NCBI RefSeq assembly: GCF_000813325.1
Contig: NZ_BBQE01000014.1
Origin: Sulfurospirillum cavolei
GTDB lineage: Bacteria; Campylobacterota; Campylobacteria; Campylobacterales; Sulfurospirillaceae
Length of the DNA: 64,000 nt
Reading direction: 5' to 3' (one strand)
Shown here: positions 44,902 to 53,131 of the stretch, one piece after another
Numbering within the stretch: the stretch's first letter is position 1
How the letters are laid out: every line of letters starts with the position of its first letter
Program-made: the position numbers and the translations under genes
The notes under the pieces: generated by a model
Seen by the model: the letters and a program-made list of their open reading frames with translations, nothing else
The model's database searches: none
Told to the model about the DNA's origin: nothing

Positions 44902-45366
44902 TTACTCTTTATAAAGATGATTTTTGATAGCCGTTTTAGCCTCTCGTTCCGCATCTTTGCGCTTCAAATCCTCACGCTTGTCGTGCAAGTTTTTACCGCG
45001 CACCAAGGCAATTTCGACTTTAACGATATTTTTGGCATTAAAATAAACCGACAAAGGAACGATCGTCAGCCCCTCTTTTGCGACTTTGGCATCCCACTTT
45101 CGAAGTTCTTTGATATGAAGCAATAATTTACGATCGCTTCGTTCGTTCGGCGTAAAATGCGGATTGGCGGTACTTAAATGCGAAATATGCGCATTGAGTA
45201 AAAACGCTTCGCCCTTAATCAATCGTACGAACGAATCTTTGAGATTGATTTTGCCTTGGCGAATGGCTTTTACCTCACTGCCTTGCAAGACGATTCCCGC
45301 TTCTAATTTTTCTAAAATTTCATAATCGTGATACGCTTTTTTATTGCGTGCAACGGGTTCACCCAT
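44902..45366 (-). CDS. smpB: SsrA-binding protein SmpB
   Basis: A 154-residue tmRNA partner for rescuing stalled ribosomes. Motifs: VARNKKAYHDYEILEKLEAG, GSEVKAIRQGKINLKDSFV, and LVRGKNLHDKREDLKRKDAE at the C-terminal tail. It has three extra residues (GEP) before the usual V/MARNKKA start. ispE lies 13 bases upstream. No tmRNA gene was recognised in the window. Confidence 0.95.
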   Translation of the reverse strand: MGEPVARNKKAYHDYEILEKLEAGIVLQGSEVKAIRQGKINLKDSFVRLIKGEAFLLNAHISHLSTANPHFTPNERSDRKLLLHIKELRKWDAKVAKEGLTIVPLSVYFNAKNIVKVEIALVRGKNLHDKREDLKRKDAEREAKTAIKNHLYKE

Positions 45367-45379
45367 TTAAAAACCTCTT

Positions 45380-46153
45380 TTAGTGTGCTTTAATTCGAAA
45401 AAAACTGCTGCCGCTACCGCTAAAAAACCATCCCTCTTTTGCCATCGTCGAAAGCTCGGGATAGGCTTTTAAACACGCGGCGTACAAGTCGTTGAGCCGT
45501 TTAGGTTCATACGACGCTAAAAGCTCAGCGCTTTTGCACGAGAGCATAGACAAAGCGTCTTGCGGTGCGATCGACGCTAAAAAAAACTCCCGAAAAGTCG
45601 CATAAACGCGTGCGGTATCGCATGCAAGATTTGGCGTGAAGACCTCAAGTTCCAACGCCTCTTCTTCGTATGATGCGACGATTTCGCCGATGCCGCTGAC
45701 GTTAGCACTTTCATACCCTGAGGCGAAAAAAGCGACGTCGGCTCCCACGCGCGAGCCGATACGCATCATCGCTTCATTCGATAAGAAAAGCCCTGCCCTG
45801 TCGTTTAGCATCCGTAAAAAGGTTGCCGCGTCGCTGCTTCCGCCTCCAAGACCCGCTCCCGTCGGAATTTGTTTCTTAACATGTAAGGCGTACGTTTGCA
45901 TCACGCGCTCGATCTCTTTGGAAAATCCCTGCTCTTGCAAAACGCGATAGATTTTGTAAAGCGTATTATGTTCGAGCGCACAATTAAAATCACCGATCAA
46001 TTCAAACGCTTGCGTCGTTTGTTTCGGGACGAAAGAAAGCGTGTCGTACAGATCGCGAACGCGCATAAATCGGGAATAAAGTTCGTGGTAGTTTCCGCGC
46101 GTACCGACGATTTTCAGAAAAATATTGACTTTAGCGTGAGCGAAATAGTGCAT
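45380..46153 (-). CDS. ispE: 4-diphosphocytidyl-2-C-methyl-D-erythritol kinase
   Basis: A 257-residue GHMP kinase of the MEP isoprenoid pathway. N-terminal AHAKVNIFLKIVGTRGNYHE, the ATP loop KQIPTGAGLGGGSSDAATFL, and the C-terminal GWFFSGSGSSFFRI. Together with ispG in this window, it is a second MEP gene. Its start shares a base with the csrA stop. Confidence 0.93.
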   Translation of the reverse strand: MHYFAHAKVNIFLKIVGTRGNYHELYSRFMRVRDLYDTLSFVPKQTTQAFELIGDFNCALEHNTLYKIYRVLQEQGFSKEIERVMQTYALHVKKQIPTGAGLGGGSSDAATFLRMLNDRAGLFLSNEAMMRIGSRVGADVAFFASGYESANVSGIGEIVASYEEEALELEVFTPNLACDTARVYATFREFFLASIAPQDALSMLSCKSAELLASYEPKRLNDLYAACLKAYPELSTMAKEGWFFSGSGSSFFRIKAH

Positions 46154-46380
46154 TATTTGAGCTTTTGGCTGAGACTTAAAAGCAGTTCCGTTTCGACATG
46201 TCGACTGGCTTCGATGTTGCTTTGCTTGATGGCGTGCGCTAGCTCTTCACGCAAAATCAACGTCTCTTTGGGCGCATCGAAACCGAGTTTCACGACACCT
46301 TTGGAAATTTCAACGACGCGTATCGTGACGTTGTCGTTTAAAACGATGCCCTCGCCGGTTTTTCGTGTAAGTATTAACAT
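46153..46380 (-). CDS. csrA: Carbon storage regulator CsrA
   Basis: A 75-residue RNA-binding regulator. MLILTRKTGEGIVLNDNVTI and ISKGVVKLGFDAPKETLILR contain the beta1 Arg and beta5 segments that bind GGA loops. It is longer than E. coli CsrA (61) at the C-terminus, as in Campylobacter. Its ATG overlaps the truB stop by seven bases; the junction itself spells TTACATGTTA. Confidence 0.95.
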   Translation of the reverse strand: MLILTRKTGEGIVLNDNVTIRVVEISKGVVKLGFDAPKETLILREELAHAIKQSNIEASRHVETELLLSLSQKLK

Positions 46381-47210
46381 GTAACGCCTTTGAGCGATAG
46401 TGAATTGAGAAGATATTCTACTCCATTTGCGCTGATTTGCACAATGCTTAAGACCTCATCGATGACGAGGGCATAGACGCCCTCTTCGCGGCAGTCGAAA
46501 TTTTCAACATCAAGCTTTCGACCCAACGCAATATCGCTCGGATCGCCCCAATACGTATTTCTCGGTAAATCCAGATAATCCAAAGGGGCTAAAGCACGTT
46601 CGTTTTCGTACGTAAAATCGCCTTCGCTCAAGCGTTCCAAAGCACTTAACGCTCCCTCAAATCCCAATTTTCGTGCGATCATTTCGCCGACACTGCGTAC
46701 GTAACCGCCCTCTGAGATCGTGATATCAAACGTTAAAAACGGATGCGCGTAATGCACCAACATACAGTCAAAAACCTCGCTGGTAATCTGTTTGAGCTCA
46801 AACGCTTTATCGGCACGCGCCAAATCGTACGCGCGTTCGCCTTCGATCTTCTTTGCCGAATATTTAGGCGGTACGTAAGTTATTCGCCCGATCATGCTCT
46901 TTAAAACAATGGCAATCGAATCGGGGTGAAAAGGCATCATCTGCTCGACGCGATCGATCTTCTCGATATCCAAACTCGGGCTATGCGCGCCGATCCAAAG
47001 CGTCGCGCGATAACGCTTGGGAGCTTTTTTCAAAAAACGAAAAAGCTTGGTATAACTTCCGAAAGCAACGATCAAAACGCCTTTGGCAAAGGGATCAAGC
47101 GTTCCCGAAAAGCCCGCTTTTTTAACGCCGTAGCGTCGTTTGATGCGGCTTAAAAAATGGTTGCACACCGTACCTTCGGGTTTATAAGCGACAAAAAGGC
47201 GATTTGACAT
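46374..47210 (-). CDS. truB: tRNA pseudouridine(55) synthase
   Basis: A 278-residue TruB. The N-terminal KPEGTVCNHFLSRIKRRYG and catalytic GFSGTLDPFAKGVLIVAFG (Asp near 38), then KYSAKKIEGERAYDLAR and SEGGYVRSVGEMIARKLG. The start overlaps the uvrD stop by a base. truB-csrA-ispE-smpB is a tight minus-strand unit, similar to other Campylobacterota. Confidence 0.95.
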   Translation of the reverse strand: MSNRLFVAYKPEGTVCNHFLSRIKRRYGVKKAGFSGTLDPFAKGVLIVAFGSYTKLFRFLKKAPKRYRATLWIGAHSPSLDIEKIDRVEQMMPFHPDSIAIVLKSMIGRITYVPPKYSAKKIEGERAYDLARADKAFELKQITSEVFDCMLVHYAHPFLTFDITISEGGYVRSVGEMIARKLGFEGALSALERLSEGDFTYENERALAPLDYLDLPRNTYWGDPSDIALGRKLDVENFDCREEGVYALVIDEVLSIVQISANGVEYLLNSLSLKGVTC

Positions 47211-49258
47211 TAGATTTTTTCCACGAACGACGCTAAAATATCGCGTTTCGTTCCGCTAAAATTAATTTGAAGTTTGAATTCTCTACCGACTTTACTGACT
47301 TCGCTCACGCGACCGATACCGAAAATCTTATGTTTGACCAAATCGCCTTTTTTAAACGACGTCGTCTTTTCAAAAATCAAACTTCCCTCACAGACGCCCG
47401 CCTCTTTGAGAAAGCGGCTCTTACTGAGTTCGGCGCGGCGTCCTTTGTAAAAACGGCTACTCGAATAGCTCAGCGTCAACTCTTTTTTCGCACGCGTAAT
47501 CGCGACGTAGCCTAAGCGTCTTTCTTCTTCGATATCGCTTCCGTCTCCGATCAACGGGAAAAAACCCTCTTCCAAGCCGATAACGAAAAGGTATTCAAAC
47601 TCCAATCCCTTGCTGGCATGAATGCTCATAATCGAAATATTTTCGCTGTCGATTTGATCTTGGTCGCTTTGAAGCGCAAGTTCGTTAAGAAAATCGTCCA
47701 CGTTCATCTGCGGATTCTGTTTGACGTAATCGCGGAAAAGTCCGTAAAATTCGTCGATATTTGAAAGTCTTTCCACCGAATCGGGCTGGTTATCGTAATA
47801 GGACTTGATCGCAAACGCCTCTTCGATCGCATCGATCATGTCGTAAGTAGAATTTTGTTGAATCTCGCGCATACGGTCGATATTTTGCACAAACGCTTTG
47901 AGGGCGACGGCCGCTTTTTTTGTCGCTTCTTTCTCGATGATCTCTTCGTTTTTACCGATGTATTCGTACACCGATAAACGTTGATCGTACGCAGCTTTAA
48001 AAATACGCTCCATCGTCACTTTCCCGAGTCCGCGTTTGGGGCGGTTGATAATGCGTTTGATGGAGAAATCGTCATGCGGATTGGCGATCATACGCAAATA
48101 GCTAATCACGTCTTTAACTTCCGCACGCTCGTAAAATTTGACGCCGCCGACCATATTGTAAGGAATTTGCGCTTTATTGAGTCCCTCTTCCAAAGAACGG
48201 CTTAAGGCGTTAATGCGGTACAAAACGGCAATGTCTTTAGGATTGACGCCGCTTTCGATCAGTTTTTTAATGCGCTTGGCGATCGTGGAGGCTTCTTGAT
48301 TCTCGTCGCTCGATTCGATCACTTCGATCTCTTTTCCCTCGCCTTTGGTGCTCTCCAAAACTTTTCCGATACGTCCGCGGTTATGATCGATCAAATCGTT
48401 GGCGGCTTTAAGGATCTGAGCACTTGAGCGGTAATTTTTTTCAAGCTTAATAATCGTCACGTCGTCAAACGATTCGTGAAATTCCAAAATATTTTTGATG
48501 TTCGCGCCGCGCCAACCGTAAATACTTTGATCGTCGTCGCCGACCACGCAAAGGTTAGTGTGCGTATGGCAGAGTTTGCGAAGCAGTTTGTACTGCAATT
48601 CGTTCGTGTCTTGATATTCGTCGACCATGATGTACTGATAACGTCGGCTCATCTCTTCGCACAAGGCTTCGTCTTTTTCTAAAATGAGATAGGGCAAAAC
48701 CAGCAAATCGTCAAAATCGACCAGATTGTTCTCTTGCAGGTACGTTTCGTAACGTTCGTAGATTTTAGCGATGCTTTGATAGTGCTTTTGTTCGGCTTTT
48801 TCCCATGCCGTTTGCGGATCGAGCAAGGAAGTTTTATAGCGTGAAATTTCGCTTGAGATCATACCGGTCGGTAACTCCGTCGAAGTATTGAGTGCTTTTA
48901 AAATGCGTTTTTTATCATCGGTATCGATCACGACAAAGCTGTTTTTTCGCCCGATTTTCTCGATGTGAAACTTCAAAAAAAGCAACCCGAATTTGTGAAA
49001 CGTACACAATAGCGGAGGATACGACTGGTGATCTCCCAGCAATGCCATCGCACGTTCGCGCATTTCGCTTGCGGCTTTGTTGGTAAACGTTAGGGTCAAC
49101 GTATTGGACGGAGGAATGCCTTGGTCTAAAAGGTACGCCAAGCGAGCGGTGATCGTTTTCGTTTTACCGCTACCGGCTCCCGCCAAAATCAAAATAGGAC
49201 CGTCGATACATTCAACGGCTTTTTGTTGCGATTCGTTCAGTGTGGCTACATCTTGCAT
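47210..49258 (-). CDS. uvrD: UvrD/PcrA-type DNA helicase
   Basis: A 682-residue SF1 helicase. Walker A is ILILAGAGSGKTKTITARLA (about 19-38), TLTFTNKAASEMRERA, DEYQDTN, VVGDDDQSIYGWRGA, and IMSIHASKGLEFEYLFVIGL, VAITRAKKEL. The C-terminal ends with a Tudor-like KKGDLVKHKIFGIGRVSEVS. It serves nucleotide excision and replication-fork repair. A TATAAT box lies about 25 bases upstream. Confidence 0.95.
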   Translation of the reverse strand: MQDVATLNESQQKAVECIDGPILILAGAGSGKTKTITARLAYLLDQGIPPSNTLTLTFTNKAASEMRERAMALLGDHQSYPPLLCTFHKFGLLFLKFHIEKIGRKNSFVVIDTDDKKRILKALNTSTELPTGMISSEISRYKTSLLDPQTAWEKAEQKHYQSIAKIYERYETYLQENNLVDFDDLLVLPYLILEKDEALCEEMSRRYQYIMVDEYQDTNELQYKLLRKLCHTHTNLCVVGDDDQSIYGWRGANIKNILEFHESFDDVTIIKLEKNYRSSAQILKAANDLIDHNRGRIGKVLESTKGEGKEIEVIESSDENQEASTIAKRIKKLIESGVNPKDIAVLYRINALSRSLEEGLNKAQIPYNMVGGVKFYERAEVKDVISYLRMIANPHDDFSIKRIINRPKRGLGKVTMERIFKAAYDQRLSVYEYIGKNEEIIEKEATKKAAVALKAFVQNIDRMREIQQNSTYDMIDAIEEAFAIKSYYDNQPDSVERLSNIDEFYGLFRDYVKQNPQMNVDDFLNELALQSDQDQIDSENISIMSIHASKGLEFEYLFVIGLEEGFFPLIGDGSDIEEERRLGYVAITRAKKELTLSYSSSRFYKGRRAELSKSRFLKEAGVCEGSLIFEKTTSFKKGDLVKHKIFGIGRVSEVSKVGREFKLQINFSGTKRDILASFVEKI

Positions 49259-49281
49259 CGTTCGGTCTACTTTTTATTTTT

Positions 49282-49287
49282 ATTATA
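49282..49287 (-). promoter_or_regulatory. -10 box (TATAAT) for uvrD
   Basis: GCTATAATAAAAATAAAAAG on the minus strand, 23 bases from the uvrD ATG, in the 159-bp gap shared with the divergent LysR gene. Confidence 0.55.
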
Positions 49288-49360
49288 GCAAAAAAAGTTT
49301 AAGCAAACCTCTAAAGAGCGCGCAAAGCAGGTCGTCATTGTTTTTACTATTATTTTTGGT

Positions 49361-49366
49361 TATAAT
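49361..49366 (+). promoter_or_regulatory. -10 box (TATAAT) for LysR-type gene
   Basis: GGTTATAATAAAATG on the plus strand, 51 bases before the ATG at 49418. Confidence 0.55.
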
Positions 49367-49417
49367 AAAATGCTCAAACGAAGCACGGTTATACACTACG
49401 AAATTACAAGGATTTTT

Positions 49418-50323
49418 ATGTTAAAAGATTTCTCTAAAATAGAAACCTTTTTGACGGTCGTTCGCGAAAAAAGCTTTTCAAAAGCTTCTAAAAAACTCGG
49501 CATCAGTCAACCCGCCGTTACGCAGCAAATTAAGCTCTTAGAAGAATATCTGGACTTGCAAATCGTCGATCGTAAAAAAAACGGCATTAAATTAACGACC
49601 GCCGGCGAAGAACTTTTCAAAGTCGCGGTTAAACTCGAAAAACAGATTTTAGCGGCGGAACGCGAGATGTTACGACTCGTCAACAAAGAGGTTATTTTCG
49701 TCTTGGGAGCCTCTCCCGTCATCGGAAATTATATCCTGCCCAACTTTCTCAACGACATCCAAGAAGCGATTAAAAACAACGTGATGCTTAAGGTCGAAGA
49801 CGCCGCGGGTATTACCGAAAAATTGCTCGATAAAAAAATCGATTTGGCATTGATCGAAGCACCGATTTTCCAAGAAGGGATTATCTATCGCGAATGGCTT
49901 GAAGACGAATTGGTCATTACCAGCCGTTCACCGCTTCCCAAAATCGTTCGCAAAGAAGATTTACTCGCCTACAACTGGATTTGCCGCGAAGAGGAGTCCA
50001 ACACGCGTAAAATCATTCACGAAACGTTTGAGAAGATGGACATCGATTGCAAAAGCTTTAAAGTCAAGAGTATCGTCACGAGTTCGACCGCCGTCAAAAA
50101 TACGCTGATGAAAGCCAACATCGAAGAAAAACCGACCGTATCGATTCTCTCGAAACATATTATTAGCGAAGAGGTCGAGCAAGGCTTACTGTTTACGACG
50201 AAAATGAAAGGGCTTAAACTCACGCGAATGCTCTATCTTTGCCATATCAAAGACCGCAAACACGATGCTTTGATCGATAACGTCATTAATTACATTATGA
50301 GCAAACAAGAGCTCAAGAGTTAA
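49418..50323 (+). CDS. LysR-type transcriptional regulator
   Basis: A 301-residue regulator with an N-terminal winged HTH (FLTVVREKSFSKASKKLGIS, then QPAVTQQIKLLEEYL) and a substrate-binding domain starting near residue 90. AAGGA precedes the ATG. Its targets are not clear: the divergent neighbour is uvrD, and downstream is a terminator, so it may control distant genes. Similar single LysR genes occur in Campylobacter. Confidence 0.92.
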   Translation: MLKDFSKIETFLTVVREKSFSKASKKLGISQPAVTQQIKLLEEYLDLQIVDRKKNGIKLTTAGEELFKVAVKLEKQILAAEREMLRLVNKEVIFVLGASPVIGNYILPNFLNDIQEAIKNNVMLKVEDAAGITEKLLDKKIDLALIEAPIFQEGIIYREWLEDELVITSRSPLPKIVRKEDLLAYNWICREEESNTRKIIHETFEKMDIDCKSFKVKSIVTSSTAVKNTLMKANIEEKPTVSILSKHIISEEVEQGLLFTTKMKGLKLTRMLYLCHIKDRKHDALIDNVINYIMSKQELKS

Positions 50324-50327
50324 CGAC

Positions 50328-50356
50328 TTCTTACATGTAAAGCTTACATGTAAGAA
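50328..50356. repeat. Inverted pair of TTACATGTAA words after LysR gene
   Basis: TTCTTACATGTAA (50328-50340), three bases AGC, then TTACATGTAAGAA (50344-50356): a perfect 13-bp stem made of two copies of the dispersed word. It begins four bases after the LysR stop and precedes a GC-rich hairpin. Confidence 0.8.
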
Positions 50357-50359
50357 TCA

Positions 50360-50387
50360 AAGCGGGCTGTTTCGTACAACCCGCCTT
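50360..50387. terminator. GC-rich hairpin between convergent genes
   Basis: AAGCGGGCTGT and ACAACCCGCCTT can pair with one bulge and one mismatch, followed by TCTTCG. It lies between the LysR gene and the convergent SspB-like gene and may terminate both. Confidence 0.5.
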
Positions 50388-50400
50388 CTTCGATCCTTCG

Positions 50401-50856
50401 TTATTTTTTAATCAATTTTTGATTGTGGGGATTGGAGAGAAATGCGCTCATGGAGCGTTGAAGCCCGTTTGATTTGTCTTCTTTGGGTGCTTTTTTGCTA
50501 GAAGCGGTACCGAGGTTAATAAAAATAGGCACTTCCTCGACGATAATTTGTAAAATCGACTCCAACGGAAACGTCACCAAAGAGCCGAAATTATGGCTTC
50601 CGAATCCCGCTTCAAAACTGATCGTCCCGTTATACACCTGTGTACTTTCAAACGTATAACCCGCCAAATAAAACATCGTAATGGGTTTAAAATTTTGTCG
50701 AATCTCAGGCGGAAGTTCCGGCTCAAACGTCACATCGGCAATATTGGTCAAAACGGAAAAATGGACGCCTCGCTTTAAAAGCAACTCTACCATCTCTTTA
50801 CCGTGCTTCTTCATCAATTGACAAAACTCTTCGTCCCCCAATAAAGCGTCAAGCAT
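50401..50856 (-). CDS. SspB-like protein, candidate ClpXP adaptor
   Basis: A 151-residue soluble protein. A helical start (LDALLGDEEFCQLMKKHGKE) is followed by beta strands; NGTISFEAGFGSHNFGS, LVTFPLESILQIIVEEVPIF lines up with the SspB core pattern (strand, Ala-Phe-Gly, VPL-x-AVLAIYA-x-E-x-G). A low-complexity linker (about 120-135) leads to a basic C-terminus, NPHNQKLIKK, comparable to the ClpX-binding tail of SspB. I infer an SspB-like adaptor; the alternative is an unnamed conserved protein. The ATG overlaps the pepF stop by eight bases, with AAAGGA upstream. Confidence 0.55.
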   Translation of the reverse strand: MLDALLGDEEFCQLMKKHGKEMVELLLKRGVHFSVLTNIADVTFEPELPPEIRQNFKPITMFYLAGYTFESTQVYNGTISFEAGFGSHNFGSLVTFPLESILQIIVEEVPIFINLGTASSKKAPKEDKSNGLQRSMSAFLSNPHNQKLIKK

Positions 50857-52570
50857 CGCACATTCCTTTGAATTCTTGGAGTAAGTTTTCGATTTCGCCG
50901 ATACCCAAAAGCCAAAAACGCTCGTCGTCGATGTCAAATCCGAATTTTTGAATCAACGTCTTAGGACTTTGACTTCCTCCGGCACTTAAAAAACTCGTAT
51001 AGTGTTGGACAAACGTCGCTTTATCGCTTTTTTTATACAGACCGTACAACGCAAGTACCAACAATTGCCCGTAACTGTAAGCGTAGCAATAAAACGGAGA
51101 ATGAATAAAATGCGGAATATAACTCCACCACAAATGATAGTTGGAACTCAGCGTAATGCTCGAGCCGAACATCTTTTGACTCTCTTGCATCCAGTAACGA
51201 TTGAACGTTGCCGTATCCAATTCGCCTTCATGCGCATGCACTTTGCGCTCAAACGTCGTAAAGTTGATCTGACGGTAAAGCGTTGAAAAAATATCTTCGA
51301 TTTTACTGGCATATAAAGAGCGTTTTTCGTCTAAGCTCAATCCCTCTTTAATGGCGTCGAAAACAAGCATTTCGGCAAAAACCGAAGCGGTTTCGGAGGT
51401 CGTTAAGGGCGTATCGCTGCCTAAATAACCGACGTCGCGGGAAAGATACTGATGAATCGCATGCCCAAGCTCGTGCGCCAAGGTAAACAGATCACGCCGC
51501 GTATCGGTGTGGTTGAGCAACACGTACGGATGCGTGCTAGGCGTCGCCGGATGCGAAAATGCGCCGCCGCGTTTTTTCGTTTGAGGGAAAACGTCGATCC
51601 AACCTTGCGTAAATGCCGTTGAAGCGATCTCGTAAAATTTGGGATTAAATTTGGCAAACGCGTCTAAGACGATCTGTTTCGAGTTTTCAAAATCATAGCA
51701 CGCCTTGCTCTCTTCCAAAGGTGCGTAACGATCGTACTCGTACAACGTTTCCAATCCCAAAAGTTTGGCTTTCAACGCATAATACTCATGCACGAGGTGA
51801 AAACTGTTTTCGGCGGCGGCGATGAGCGCATCGACGCTTTTTTGCGTGATTTTATTGTCTAAATGGCGTGGTTGTTCGGCATTTTTATAACCGCGAAGTT
51901 CACATTCGCTTGCCAAATCGGTTTTGATCATGTTAAAAATATACGCTAACAAAGGCTGATGGGGTTTTAAGCCCTTCGTAAAAGCGTCGGCGGCTTTTTT
52001 GCGCACCTCGCGGGAGGGGTCTTGAAGCTTACTGAGAATCTCTTCTTCGGAGAGCTTTTGACCTTCAAAGTTAAACGTCAATCGGCTAAAGTGTTCATCG
52101 AACAAACGGCTAAACGCCGAAGCGGACGTCATCTCTTTTTTCAATAAAATACGCTCTTCTTTTTGAGAAAGCTGATAGGGTTTTTCTTCGATGAGCGATT
52201 CCAAATAAAAGGCGTAATGCGGGCTTAGCGCGATGAGCTCTTCTTGTTTGGTTTTCGATAGTTTGTTAAATTCAAGTTCGAAAAACAGCAAATGCTCGCC
52301 GATACGGCTTTGTTCTTGCTGGTAACGGGCGAAAAAACCGCCTTTGTCGCTATCGGTCGCAAAGTTTAAAAAAGCATACGTCATGATGCGACCCAAAATC
52401 TCGTTAATTGCCTCGTACTCACGAATCGATTCTAAAAATTCGTGACCGCTCAGCTCTTTGAGCTTGCCTTTGCAAACGTTCTCAAAACCGATCGCACGAT
52501 TTCGTGCCTCGTTCAAATCTGCTTCTAAGTCAGATTCGTGCTTGTATAAAGCCGATAAATCCCAATTCAA
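50849..52570 (-). CDS. pepF: Oligoendopeptidase F (M3B family)
   Basis: A 573-residue zinc peptidase. The HExxH motif is FTLAHELGHAIHQYL (His366-His370), with the third ligand Glu in LTTSETASVFAEML. Other family parts: YAPLEESKACYDFE and YSYGQLLVLALYGLY. It digests short peptides in the cytoplasm. It is followed by the SspB-like gene (overlap) and preceded by pabC after three bases. Confidence 0.94.
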   Translation of the reverse strand: MNWDLSALYKHESDLEADLNEARNRAIGFENVCKGKLKELSGHEFLESIREYEAINEILGRIMTYAFLNFATDSDKGGFFARYQQEQSRIGEHLLFFELEFNKLSKTKQEELIALSPHYAFYLESLIEEKPYQLSQKEERILLKKEMTSASAFSRLFDEHFSRLTFNFEGQKLSEEEILSKLQDPSREVRKKAADAFTKGLKPHQPLLAYIFNMIKTDLASECELRGYKNAEQPRHLDNKITQKSVDALIAAAENSFHLVHEYYALKAKLLGLETLYEYDRYAPLEESKACYDFENSKQIVLDAFAKFNPKFYEIASTAFTQGWIDVFPQTKKRGGAFSHPATPSTHPYVLLNHTDTRRDLFTLAHELGHAIHQYLSRDVGYLGSDTPLTTSETASVFAEMLVFDAIKEGLSLDEKRSLYASKIEDIFSTLYRQINFTTFERKVHAHEGELDTATFNRYWMQESQKMFGSSITLSSNYHLWWSYIPHFIHSPFYCYAYSYGQLLVLALYGLYKKSDKATFVQHYTSFLSAGGSQSPKTLIQKFGFDIDDERFWLLGIGEIENLLQEFKGMCDA

Positions 52571-52573
52571 TAC

Positions 52574-53131
52574 TTAGTCCTTCACACATACGTTTTCAAG
52601 AATTTCAAATCCTCTAAGAGCATTCATTATAGCAAATTTTCGAGCTTTTTGAATGTCTCCTACGGATAAACTTTCGGCTTTAATCTTCCCTTGCGCCAGC
52701 AATCTTGCCCGTGTCGTTCCTGCCAAAAGCGGACGCAAAGGGGTTTTCCATTCGCCCTCGATCCATAAAGCGATATTGGCAATCGTCGTATCTTTTAATT
52801 CGCCGTGACGAACGATCAACACCTCATCGGCATCGTCGCGTTTCAGCAGATTCAACGCTTCGCGATCGCAATATTTGTAGTCGTACGCAAGCGGGCTTTC
52901 GACCAAAGCAATCGTGCGTATCGGCGTAGGTTCGTACACGCGGTAGTCGATGCGCGTAATCGTCTCACGGTATTCGACGCGTACGCGAAAAACGCCGCGG
53001 CAAGGCGGAATGATCGCCCGTGCAAGCGCGATCGGCTCTTGACATGTAAAAAGCGTTCGCCGCGTTTGATCGAAACGGGTTTGATGGTACTCTAAATGCA
53101 ATAACGTGCCATCAACGGCCTTAATCGTTTC
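52574..53131 (-). CDS. pabC: PabC part: aminodeoxychorismate lyase domain (frame +1 to pabB)
   Basis: A class IV PLP-enzyme frame, 185 residues if read from the junction at 53131: ETIKAVDGTLLHLEYHQTRF at the start, PLP Lys in SPLAYDYKYCDREAL, then GELKDTTIANIALWIEG and PLLAGTTRARLL. The N-terminal FETIKAVDG strand is coded before any start codon; the first usable one (TTG at 53101) cuts it off and has no ribosome site. The frame joins pabB exactly by a +1 shift at CTT TGA. In relatives PabB and PabC form one protein, so this is either a real frameshift, a decayed fusion or a sequence error. Confidence 0.8.
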   Translation of the reverse strand, partial: ETIKAVDGTLLHLEYHQTRFDQTRRTLFTCQEPIALARAIIPPCRGVFRVRVEYRETITRIDYRVYEPTPIRTIALVESPLAYDYKYCDREALNLLKRDDADEVLIVRHGELKDTTIANIALWIEGEWKTPLRPLLAGTTRARLLAQGKIKAESLSVGDIQKARKFAIMNALRGFEILENVCVKD

